A stretch of DNA of 64,000 nucleotides. It comes from Takifugu bimaculatus (lineage: Eukaryota > Chordata > Actinopteri > Tetraodontiformes > Tetraodontidae). Shown here one piece after another: positions 1-11,722 of this stretch (position 1 is its first letter; each line of letters opens with the position of its first letter). Location of the stretch: NCBI GenBank assembly GCA_004026145.2, contig CP034975.1, positions 19,436,191-19,500,190 of the forward strand. The letters run 5' to 3'. The translations under genes and the position numbers were made by a program. A model generated the notes under the pieces. It saw only the letters and a list, made by a program, of their open reading frames with translations. It had not been told where the DNA came from and ran no database searches.

Positions 1-342
1 ATTCATGCCTGGTGCTCATGCAGATGCAAGTGAGGAAATATGCTGAGCGCAGAAGAGCACAAGTCAGCCTTTTAAGTTAAGGAGCCCCAAAACAAACAAT
101 CTATACCATCTTTAAGTAGTAGTAACAAGATAGTAACATTTAAGGAGCCTTTACTTGGCTTTGGTTATCAATATTTCTTGATAATTTCATTAAAATCTAC
201 TCATAACTTTTTGCATTATTTTACCAGGCCACAGACAAAGAGCCAGACAGACAGACATGACGTCTGTCTCCTTGGTGGACAATATTAGCAGCAGTATGCA
301 CTCATACAGTACACAGTATACTCACATACACATGCTGCTTAC
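1..342 (-). other. arhgap17 intron, window edge
   Basis: This lies downstream (minus strand) of the exon ending at 343, whose donor reads CAAG|gtaag. No exon, repeat or other feature is recognised in it. Confidence 0.6.
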
Positions 343-3300
343 CTTGCAGAGCTCCACCTTATTCATGGCCTCATCCATCTCTTCCTTGAGTAGGTCAGCC
401 TTGGCCGTCAGTGCTTGAGTGTTTGTTCCTGAGATTATTGACTTGGTCGCCTGCAACCACCTAAATTGGGGAGACAAAAGTCATATTAGAATAAATATGA
501 ATTTACTATACAGTAGGTCAGGAGTGACTTGGCACTGTGACTTGAGACTGAGTCAAACTGTTAGGTTTAAGCAGACCTTGCTCTGGCAGAATCGTAGTCC
601 AGCACCAGCTTTGCCAGCTGTTTCCTCTGCTTCAGGATGTTTGGAACGTCCACCTTCAATGTTCAAAACACAGCCAATCTCAACAAGCCCTCAAAAACCT
701 AAAATATCCTTCCTGACATATTCCACAGTCAAAAAACAAAATGATCTTATCAGCAGGTTATTATTGCATTACATTAAAGTGCACTAAAGCATTTCCTCAT
801 TATGAAGGTTTGGCCAGTTCACATTTAAACCCACTCCTTTACCTCTGCTAGCTGGCTAAGAGGATCCAGGACATCCTTCTCTATTTGCAGCTCATGGTGC
901 ATCAGCTCTGACGCCAGACGGTTCTCTGCCTCGCCACACACTTCCATCATTTTCCTGTTGACACAAGACAAATGTGTTCAAATTTACATTCTGCTGATTT
1001 GCCTCACAATCATATTAGTCTTTTTGCGGGAACATAAAGCTGTCATCCTTCGGTGTCACCATACATCTTTTAGAAAGTGCTTTGCCAGCTCTTTATTGTG
1101 CCCAAAGTATATAATAATATAATAAAGGTTAATATTGTTCTTAAATACACAGATCCAGGAGTCAGTTTACTTATTTTCGGGTTTGAGTCACTAGTGCTAT
1201 TACAATATATATGTCAAAACATTTAAAAGCAGGCGTACTTTCTGTTCCTCATTAGTTTCAGACAGACATGTGACTTCTTCACAACTCTAGTCACTTTCTA
1301 GATCCTTAACTCCAGTCTGCAGTGGCCGTTTTGACACAATGAAAAATCATATTAAAACTCATTAAAGGGAAGTCATAAAACTAACAAATAGCTGAACAGA
1401 CTGCCTGTGTGTGGCTTTTCTTTTTCCCCCTTTAGGTTGCATCTGCTTCCATTAGCAACATGTATCCCAGGAGAGAAATCACAAACTCACCCTATCAAGG
1501 AGTCTTCCCCCAGCTGGTTCCCACCTTCCACCATCGCCTGGGATAATGAGGTCAAAGGAAGCTTTTTCTGTGCCGTGAAAGAAGGAGAGATACAAACAAT
1601 TAGGAGGCATAAATCAGTATCTGCCCATAGAGAAAAAACACCTCTATGTAGAGAATGCTCTGTATTTGATGTTGGTGCCAAAGGAAAGATCATCAAGGAC
1701 TTTCCACTGAGCAGGAAAGAGGATGAGCGCTTTCTGAGCAAAGGAGGAAAATACAGACATTAAATGGAATTTGAAGTGGTAAACTATGATGAGACATCTA
1801 TGGACTTTCATCACATCTGTGAGAAAAACTTATGAAAGTGTCGAACATCCTGTTTTTGGATGGAGAATCCCAAAGAGTCATGCATGAGTGAAAACAACAG
1901 ATGTCAGAATGGGAAATGGAACAAGAGGTGGAATGAGGATTTGGTGTTTTTACCTGACCATTTCCTGTATAGAGGCGTGGTACGGACTGTAGTGCATGTT
2001 TTAGGTAGTGCGGGGGGGGCAGAAAACAAAAAAGACAAATCACTGGCCAGTCACTGGCTGGGTGTGGACACTGAAATAGTGACTTTAAACTTGTGTGGGA
2101 GACATTACACACCCTCATACAGTTGACTTTTGGGAAACTGCAGCTATGATAAGCGTGTTTTTTCCTCTTACGTGTCTCTTTTCTGCATCTGTGCCGATGT
2201 GTCCCTGTAGACATGATACCATCCTCTTGTGTGTGTTGTGGGACACCACACGTACCAACTCCATGCGCCGTTCGATCTGTGCATGAGATAAGATGTGCAA
2301 CACATTTTTAACCTGCAGGTTAAGGGAATGACTTTGTTTCACAAGGTTTTCACTTTGTGACTACGTCAAAATGACATCATCATCATCAGACAGGCAAGGG
2401 TCAAAGGTCACGCATGGTCGATAAGGCTTGTCCCAATGGATCGCACTGGAATGTTATCACTGGAGCACATGATCGGAAAATGTTTCTATAGCAACGGTCA
2501 CTAGGTTGCATCCGAGAGAGAGAGTGTGACAAAGACAGTGAGAGGGAGGGAGAGAGAGAGAGGGAGGGAGGGAGAGAGAGGCTGGATTAAACAGACTTTC
2601 TATGTGCACTCACTGAAGCACACGCTCTGTCCTTTAAACCTGGCAGCACATAATAACATCATTGATGGAGTCACGGCTTTTCTGGCTTTGGTACAGAGGT
2701 CTACTGAAGCTCAGCAGGGTGGCCATTCACTGTCCTTGTCGTGCCAGTGTAACGGTCAACTTGTGGCTGGCTTTCATGGCCTTGTTATTCCAAATGATCA
2801 TTGCAGGTTGCTGTACTACCAGTACAGTACCAGTAAGCGTGTCTGCATACTGTTTATTTTAGCAGATGAGAGAAAGAAGTAGTCTGATCTCTCAGAGGAA
2901 TGAAGCATGCCCTCGGGTGTTGGGGCAAAGCATTTTCCAGATATAAATGGAAGCGCTGAAGTCCACAGGAGAAAAAAAATGCTGCAAACCCCCCCCCCCC
3001 CAAAAAAAACCAGGGAATTGTGTTCCAAAAACAGAACAGCTCCAACACTCAGGAATTTCAAAGAAGACATCTGCATCCGTACCCTGCTCCGGACTATCCG
3101 TTCAATCATTCTTTTCCAGAGCTCTTACGTCATTCCCGACCTGTGGAGGCCCCAGGCATTCCCCAGCTGGGTCAAATTTCTCCCCAGTTCTCTCTGCTTC
3201 CACAGGCTGAAGGCCTTGAGAAGAATTCTTATACCCAGTCTAGTCAGTACCAGGTACACAACATACTGGGGATTCCCTCCTTGCTCCTTGTGGGGGTGTA

Positions 3301-6300
3301 CTAAAAATGTTTGTGTTGCATGACTCTGGCCATGTTTCCTTACATTGTGGCAGTCTGGGAATAGAGCAAAGTGAAAAAATAGACTGACTGAATGGATGGT
3401 TGAACCCGGGCTAAAAGGCCATGGTAAACAGGGTGTGTTTTTCCTCAAGCACTGTGATGACATAAACACATGGTTAATCACATGATGTGTCACTGAGCTG
3501 GGAATCCCAATGCTGATGGGAATACTGTGAAAGGGAGAGAGTAAAATGGAGAATGGCCATATGCTCATTGGTTACCATCAGGAAGGACATGCCTGGACAA
3601 GCCCAAAAATAGTAAAAATTAAACAGATTGAGAATAAAACTGCACAGTTACCAACTGATGACATATAAAATAGTGCTTCTAGTATTCTACTCATATTCAG
3701 CCATATGGATGAGCGTGCAGCCGGGCGTGCTGGTATTTCTGTCGTCTTTCTGCTGGTGCTCCCTGTGGGCGAGCTGTTATGCAAGGAGCAGAAAGGAATG
3801 AACAGCTGGCACAAGAATGCCGGGTGGTTCCTTGGCATGACTTTAAGATGCCAATTAAAGCTAAGCTACCGAGGACCCCCTCCTAAGATCCAAAGTCTCT
3901 TCCATACCAACCCAGGTCATTTAGTCAAGTTCGCTCCAAGTGTTCTGGACCAGTGTCCCAATTGAGGCACATCTGTCAGTCAGTGTCTGTCTGAGATATA
4001 TCAACTTCAGTAAATCAATCACAAAATAGAAAAATACGTTCAAAAAAATCAATCACCCATCATCAGCCATTGCTACAAGTAAAGTTCTCCAAACAGCCTC
4101 TCGGTACCAGAAATGATTTAACACAATTGAAAATCTCCAATGATTTTGAGAAACAGAAAATCCATCTGTTCAGAGAGGAAGGTGCTGTGTAAAGATGAAA
4201 ATAACGTGTTAGTTAACGGGCTTAAAGACCAGCTTTTCCTATTTGTAAGACTTCCAAATCACACAAAGTCAATATTCTTCACTGGAAAATCTATGCTGAG
4301 TGGCCAATACTGAACCTCAGCACCCATCAAATACACAAACTATGTTTCCATAAAGTAAAAAAACTGGGAACAGAACCAAAATGTGGGTACTTTGAAGCAG
4401 GAAAACTAAAGCGACGTAACTGTTTTGCCAAAGACAATTGTCTGGGAACACAGCAATCACAGCATCTACAAACATAAACCAAATGTGCAGCCATGCAAAG
4501 AAGCAACTATATCAATAAACTGTATCACATCCTCCCCCTTCTCAGGATCCAAGCTCATTTAACTTTGACTGTGGTGAAATGGAATTCTTTCCTGTGGTTT
4601 GGCACATCAAAATCTGCCATTGTCTTTAAAAAACACACACACACACACACACACAGGTGCCATTATGAAAACTGTGTGTGTGCTGCACGACTGACTTCCC
4701 CAGTCATGCAGCACGGTAGAGCACTGGGAGGGAGTGGTATTGGAAGTCTACTTGTTGCTCTACATTTTTACCATTGTTTTCAACATGCTTGTAAAGATGG
4801 AAAACTTAAATTCATTTAGACATGAGATTTATGCTAGAGTGCAAACTGCTCCAATGACAAAGGTGTTATTGGCCAGTTAGCGATTCACAGTTAATGATTT
4901 ACCTGCAATAGGTCATCGCTGAGGACTTCTGTTTTCTCTGCTCTGTGGGTGAGAAAGGGCAACAGAGAGCACATGTTAGTACAGGCCAAGGCAAACAAAC
5001 ACAGGTGTACTTTAATACAAAATGCAGCCAAACTTGAAATATCTTCCAGAAAGAAAATGAGGTGGGTCTGAAAAGACTGTATTGCGCCGTAAGATTCAAG
5101 AGGATGGCACAGACAGTTACCACATATCAGACGGGTATTTAAAAACATGCAATAGCTTCACAAGTGTCGTGAGCCTGGACCAGATCCGATACCAAAAAAG
5201 CAGAAACTCAGCAAAGCTAAGTTTTGGTTTCCTCAATCCACAGCATGACAGGCTCAGTGTTGTGAGCAGGGTAGCTAAACGGGTCTGCTCTGCCCGACTC
5301 TATTATTAGTAAATTAAAGTTGGGCTTGGGGAGGTCAGGCAGATTAGATTCACTTAAAGGGAGAAGGTTGGGAAAAGCAGGATCAGCTCACACTGCTAAT
5401 CAACACCTTCGCATGGAGCTGGGAGATTCTGTGGCTGGTGTGGAGGAAACGCCAACACTGCAGTCTCAGGCTCACTGACTTGAATACAACTACAGCAGAA
5501 AGATGCGTCTGGAAGCCCACCACCACCCAGTATCCCCCCTTTCTCAAGCCACTTGCGTTTTAACCAGAATTAGCTTGTTGGGGGGTTGAATCTGGGTTTA
5601 TTCTGGATGTTGTTTCTGATGGTACCAGCATGTCTGCAGCGAAAGAAGATATTTTGGTCACGCGTAAGAGAAGTTAAGCAGGATTATTGCATTACTATGC
5701 ATAACTAGCATTTACATGCACCGTATAAGACAATATTATCATAAGAATTCTTTATCTGCTGCCTGGATGTCACATGTCTCCGTGTTGTTTCACAGACGCC
5801 GGCCTGCATGAGCATTAACGTAGCTGAGTCTAACTTTGAATGAAGCGACCTGTGCTGTCTTGATTGCATTAAGGGTAACGAGAGCGCTGTATGAAGTCTG
5901 GGACCTCCTCCAAAAGCCGCTCTGTCTGCACTATAGTAACCCTCTCACAGCTGCTTTCAATTACAGCACAGAGGCTGGGAGCTGGGGAGCAAAGAGACGG
6001 AGCGAGAGGGGAAGACTTGCCGAAAAGAAAGATTTTAAAAATAAGACCCTAGGCAGTTCTATGAGTGCTGAATTAAAAGCTCTACAATATATACATGAAT
6101 GGAAACGTCTGGATTTTTCTGTGGAGACCATCGTTAAGAAGAGCCCACAGAATGAAGACAGAAAAGCCTACATCAGCAGAAGAAAGCATGGATACAAAAT
6201 AGGAAGCTGAATTTACATGTGGAGGACACGCAGCTTTGTGATATTTAAGCGTGCTTATTTGAGCTTCTCTGCCTCATTTAATTAATCTACAAAATGTATT

Positions 6301-9300
6301 TGCTAGTTTTAATCCACCCAAATTCACAAATAGCATTAAAGCAAATAGGATTATACAAAAAGCCCTGGAGCTATTTTGATGAATGATTCCAATCGAGTGC
6401 TGCTCGGTGGCGTTGACGCCAGCCGGTGTAGTTCACTGACAAAAAAAAACAGTGAAGAAGGCTTCGTAAAAGTGCCACTTGATGATCCCAGCCCAAAGAG
6501 GCCTGCGTCAGAGGCAAAAATAGGCCGAGTGCAGCCTGTGCAGCAACAGCCGGACACCAACAACACAACATGTGTTGGTTTTTTTGCTGGCATCAGCTGA
6601 CCCACAGCGGGTCTTGAAGGAAAGTGTGTCACCGTGCTCGGTAGGTGACTCCCTGGCAACAGCCACTGCCCCTGCATCAAAAGGGTAACCATGGCGATCT
6701 ACTGTCAAAGTAGAAGGGGAGTAAGCGAATACTGTGGCCACAGGCACAATGGAGCGGCTGTAACTGGCCGCTCTACACAATTAGCGCGCCACAAAGTGGG
6801 GAGGATGCGCCTCTCGCGGATGCAACAGTTGGCAGCTTTAGGCAGAAAGAAATGGATACTAGAGTGTGATGAAAGAAGCTGCAGAACAATGGAGCGCCTG
6901 AGCCCATACACACTCCCTAATGGGGCTGATGATGTGAGCCAGTTCATTTATAACTGGCCTGGACAGAGAAGGAGATATCCGTTTATTCTCAGATCTATTG
7001 ATTCATGTGAAAATGTAAAAAAAAAAAAGACAAATACTAATAACAGTAGATGTTATAACTTAGCCTCTCATATACCAAATGTCATTTAACACAGAAGAAG
7101 AATTTCTAGATGTGGGAAACAGCCAGAAGCAACAATGCTCGTTCATACAGGGACCGTCATAACCCTGATCACTCTTTTTAACACAACAGACACCCCGTGA
7201 TTGGATCACGGTCTGTAAAACACTGTAAAGCAAAATGCGGAGCCCGAAATGACTGTAGTATAAATTCTAGATTTGGCATCGAGGTGTTTAGCAACAGCGA
7301 GCAGAATGGAAAGCCCAAAGAGGGATGACCCACAGTGTCTCCGCTCACAAAGATCACATGATGCCAACTCAACGTTTGGTGCCGACTCCAGAACAGACAG
7401 TGTTGTGTTCATCCTACCGCCCGGCTTTAACCTTATTTCTGTGTTATGTTAAACATCCAGTAGGTGATAATCTCAATTGTCAAATACAAAATGCATAAAG
7501 ATGCTTATTATATTGTTAGATATAATCAATCTATCCTTTTGCAGGATAAAAGAAACTACATCTGAAATTTAGAGACTATTTCATAACAACTCTAGAACAA
7601 CAGAATCCTCTGAACTAAAAGTTTCTATGCAAGCAGTAACACAAAAAGCTATTTTTTGCCCAGTTCCCTAAAATTTACCACCAACTGACAACAGCTACTT
7701 AGAATATTGTTTTTCTACTCCATGGTACCCACTTGGACTGGCTCTCGTTGACTCATCTCACTTTTGGTATTAAATGGTTGCTTTTCCACTACAAATAATG
7801 TTCCCACAGTCTGTTGTCATAGCAACTTTGCAGGAAACCTTTGTGAGTTGAGAAACAGACTGACTATGCTTGCTATATTCAGAATCACACATAAACAACA
7901 GAAGAGTTATAATTGTTTGATTCTCAGGATGTTGTCATCATAGTGAGCAGATGCTTTCTCACATCCAGCCTGGGAAACGACGCCTTGTGTCACATGACTG
8001 AATCACGGCGTGATTGCAGATCCTCTGCATTTACTGTAACTGCAATGACCTCTTCCATGGATTGCTGCTTGATGTAGCTGCTTTCGACAGAGTTGGTTCA
8101 CTTACAACATCACAACGGTGCTGGTGTCACAACCGGCTGATGCCCCAGCTGATGCAGGGAACCTTTGACCCCATCAACTTTCCTTCCCTTATACCAAGAG
8201 AAAGTGTTTATAAAATGTGTTATCCAGCCAACATGAGGCCACTTTCTGCACAAGTCAAACGTGATGTCATCAAAGACACATTGAAAATGTATAATCTCTG
8301 AATTATCATCAGAGCAGTGTAAAATGCCTGCCTTCATTCTGGCTCTATACAAAGCCATATCATCATGCAAATTGTAGTTGCAGCCTGTGACACTTCTCCT
8401 TATCTGACAGGATGGCCAAACTAACATGCAGCGCTGTACATGTCAGGGAAATTCCAAAGAAAAACCCTTAAAATCTTCCCTTAAAAGCTTGAAATATAAA
8501 AACGCCCTTGTTGCATTCTCTGAAAAGGAGCACGTGTTAACTTCACCGTGCACCTCAGTCCCACCCTCTCTACATAAATCCCTCCAGCTTTCTATCTCTA
8601 GAATGCCGCCAGCATGACTCTGGGAGACAGTTTCCTGTTTGCTGAGGAAGAAGAAGGAGATGTTTCCTCAGTGTGGCTGCTTGCTGGACAAAGTGTTCTG
8701 CCTTTGCACAATCACAGGAACCCAGGGGGCAGCGGAGAAGGCCTTTGCTCTCTGAAACATGGCACAAAAGTATTAGGCGAGGAATGCATGCTTTACTTTA
8801 CATTAATGCTTTTTTGTTCATCCTTAATGTGAGGTGAATAGGAAAAGAAACTACTGCCAATACACATATAGAAAAGTCTGTTTTCTACATAATGACATCT
8901 CCAGCTCTTATTTACCGCACTGAGGAAATTATGACTTTTCCAGCCTTCCAGTTTCTCCAGGGCTTTCAGCTAAAGGAATGCATGCTTGTTCATTCAATTA
9001 CCATGAAATAATGACTCCAAATTTGGAAAAAATGCAATTACTGGGTGCCCTGCAACTCTGCCAACTATCCAAATACGGCCTATTAACCGGTCCCTGGTAT
9101 TTTCCGAGGTACTTGTGATTTTCTGTTAACTTATATAATATAGAAATCGATGACATAAAACCGACTATTTAAAAAGAGCGTCATTGTTTTTATACTGCCT
9201 GCAGCATTCTCTGGCACTGTCTGGCACTGGGAGGACACGCTGTCAGGTAGCCAACACTGCCGACGCCCACATTCGCTCACAATACAAACAATAAGAAAAA

Positions 9301-10450
9301 CAAAGCACATGCACAGCAGCGCTCGTGATCAAAACATCCACCCCAGGGAGGGATGGTCTGGATCCATTTAAACTAATGGACAAAACAGTCTCAATAATGC
9401 ATTGTGTTTGAAGCTCAGAGGTCGAGACGGATGGATGCTTTAATCCGTTTTACATCTTAAAAGTCTCTTGTCTCGCCATCTCATGTTTCATAAATGGAGA
9501 GGCATCAGCTGCTACTGTATCTGCAGATTCCCGCAGACACTTATCTACTTGGTGCAAGGTGCAACAGCTCGTCCACTGTTAAATATTTCCCACAGCTGCA
9601 CAGGGACCTGTGAGGCCGAGATCCGTCCACTGGCCGGGGGACACAGCAGTGTATTGTTGGGCTCTGGCAACTGCAGTGATGACAAACCCATCAGTATTCA
9701 ACCGATGGTGTTTTTAGCCATCGACCTTTGGCACTGACACAGCGTTGTTTGCACATTTTACATAGTGATCTCAATTCCCACGGGGACGACTCTGTGATAG
9801 AAATATCTGGTTCCTTTACTGAGCTGATGGAAACAGCAAGTAAAAAAAAAAAAAAACATGAAACAAAAGAAGTAGATGTCAGCGATGTTCTTTGATGTTG
9901 GCGTGAGAAAATATCCCGCCCGGCTTCACAAAAGAATATGCCAAAAGGCAACTTTTGGCAGCCTCACAACTGGCCTCTATGCTAAATTCTGCACCATTGC
10001 AATCAATAACATGAGCAAGTGAAGAAGTGACTCATCATATTTTGGGGTTTATTTCCCAGCCTGGGTGATGAGTTGGTTGCTCTTGTTTTTACAGTACATC
10101 CAACTGTTCATCCAGGCTCTACACACAGCAGAACCAAAAGGTGTCACTCATCAACCTGCTTTTCTTTAAATCAACAGTGTCATGTGAAGCCTGACTGTAA
10201 GCTAACAAAGATAACTGAGTCATGCACAGAGATGTCAATACAGGCGTCTGATTGTAGCCTGTCAATGTCTCATTCAGATGGCCAAAACGGCCACAAATCC
10301 AGTCAAACGCACACTTTTGAATGGTGGAGTGTGTTTAACCCCGAATGCAGGTCAGATGCACCCAGACAGAGAGTGTGTGTCGGTCTCGAATACTCGCCTG
10401 CCAACAGTTTGATTTGCGAGCTGTTTCATCCGATTGAACTGCTTCTTCAT
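343..10450 (-). CDS. arhgap17: ARHGAP17 (RICH1/nadrin) Rho GTPase-activating protein, N-terminal BAR-domain part, 3' end outside window
   Basis: Seven coding exons are seen on the minus strand: 10398-10450, 4903-4942, 2172-2276, 1491-1567, 843-954, 577-653 and 343-460. They sum to 582 nt, 194 codons, with consistent phases. The protein starts MKKQFNRMKQLANQTVGR and continues with AEKTEVLSDDLLQ, IERRMELVRVVSHNTHKR, KKLPLTSLSQAM, VDVPNILKQRKQL and ALTAKADLLKEEMDEAMNK. This matches the N-terminus of vertebrate ARHGAP17 throughout. The region is a BAR domain, an alpha-helical dimer that binds curved membranes; the RhoGAP domain and proline-rich tail would lie left of position 1. The family inactivates Cdc42/Rac1 at epithelial junctions and in endocytosis (known). 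Intron 1 starts with GC, not GT (10397-10396), because only that boundary keeps the frame. The paralogue (a or b) cannot be told. Start codon is 10448-10450. Confidence 0.93.
4632..4655. repeat. (CA)12 microsatellite
   Basis: Perfect dinucleotide run inside an arhgap17 intron. Confidence 0.9.
4943..10397 (-). other. arhgap17 intron 1 (5.5 kb)
   Basis: This large first intron has no recognisable exon; its open frames lack family resemblance. It holds two AP-1/NF-E2-like motifs near its 5' end (10028 and 10216), listed separately. The smaller introns at 2277-4902 and 1568-2171 contain a GA-rich stretch at about 2515-2580, a poly-C run at about 2990-3001 and a (CA)12 run at 4632-4655, but nothing else recognised. 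Confidence 0.5.
10028..10222. promoter_or_regulatory. Pair of NF-E2/AP-1-type motifs, one next to a GATA motif
   Basis: TGACTCATCA lies at 10028-10037. AGATAA (10209-10214) is followed after one base by TGAGTCATGCA (10216-10226). A GATA box beside an NF-E2-type box is a common erythroid enhancer arrangement (known). The site is in arhgap17 intron 1, 220-420 bp inside its start codon and about 7.5 kb from the first globin. Short motifs like these also occur by chance, so function is inferred only. Confidence 0.3.
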
Positions 10451-11722
10451 CTTCGGTGTCTCTCCAGTCGAGCCGCCTAAAATTACGCTTCAAATTTGGC
10501 CTTTGGTTTGTCATGAAGTTCCTAAGGCCTCTGCCCCTTGTTGTACTTTTCCGAGCTGTCGCTATGACAGGGAGAAAGAAGCCATCCAACCCAAAGCCAA
10601 TTAAAAACAGTTTGTAGCCTCGCTAGCTCCCGAGCTAACCGGTCCTCAGTGGAAATTCTACGGGAAAGTTCCAGTTGGTGGCGACATGATCCGCGAACCT
10701 CCCTTTTTGTTCGTATCCACGCATCAAAGTTCCCAAGTAAGCCGTGAGGAACTTTCACCGGCTCCGGTCGCCTTTCATTGCTCTTCCCTTGTGTTGCGTT
10801 TGGCGTTAGCCGCGGAGCTAACGTTGTGAGCCTGGATAATCCGTCGGCTGCTTTTACTTGACTCTCCCCAGAGCAGAGAGCCGACACAAGGGCAGCGGCG
10901 GCGGCGGCGGCGGCGGCGGCGACAGCTCACCCCTGCCCCTTCCAGCAGGAGGAAGTGAGGATAGGAGAGCGCAACATCAGCCGACACAGCACCACCTCCC
11001 CCTGGACGGTCGGCGTTACAGACCCGCTCCCATAGTGGAGACACAAGCCCCGGTCATTTAGAAATTAGTTTGCATGTAATTTTTAAATAAAACATCAGCA
11101 ATATGCACGCTGCTGGACGATTCAAGTGTAACAAGGTTGATCTTTAAAGTGAAGGTCAATTGTTAACTGTAAATTTCATCGTATGTTGTATATTGTGATA
11201 TTTAATATTGTTTAGCATCAATAAGGACAATTTAGAAGCCAGTTTGATACTCATAATCAACTACAACATTATCCAAATGCAATATTTAAATAATAATGTT
11301 TAAAGTAAGATGTGCCCAATGTTTCCAAACAGCTCTTAAGAAATTAGGTACTGTTTTATTCTGATGTGACTTTTACTTTCAGTGGTAAAGTTACTGTTCG
11401 TGCTTTTAATCTGAAAACGCGAACCGGAAGTGTAATTGAGGTGGAATGACAATTTCTGTACTGTGTTGTTTAAGTTGTTACTTTGCAAAATATCGTTTAC
11501 TCGTAGAAAATCGCTGTTTCACTTAACTTTTCACGTTTTCTAATACACATTTGGACTTCAATAAGGGCACAATGTAATATAGATTTCTTTGTTCATTCTC
11601 CGGCTAATGTTAGAGTAGTTCATCTGTAAGATTGAGCTAGTCAGCTAGCTAGCCTGTGCAATTGCATGGTAGGTGTGAAACACAGGTTTTATGTTGACCC
11701 CAAAAACCATAGATCATAACTA
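10451..11722. promoter_or_regulatory. Shared 5' region of arhgap17 (minus) and lcmt1 (plus), probable bidirectional promoter
   Basis: The two start codons are 1.27 kb apart and point away from each other. The part next to arhgap17 (about 10450-11050) is CpG-rich and contains a (GGC)n run; it probably holds the arhgap17 5'UTR and promoter. The part next to lcmt1 (about 11060-11720) is AT-rich, with CGGAAGTG at about 11424-11431, an ETS-type site typical of housekeeping promoters. Transcription starts cannot be placed exactly. Confidence 0.55.
10895..10922. repeat. (GGC)n trinucleotide run
   Basis: About nine GGC/CGG units within the CpG-rich region upstream of the arhgap17 start codon, likely promoter or 5'UTR sequence. 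Confidence 0.85.

Noticed and set aside
10522..11061. Open frames in the CpG-rich interval upstream of arhgap17
   Set aside because: They reflect GC-rich, stop-poor promoter/5'UTR sequence; no similarity to a known protein.
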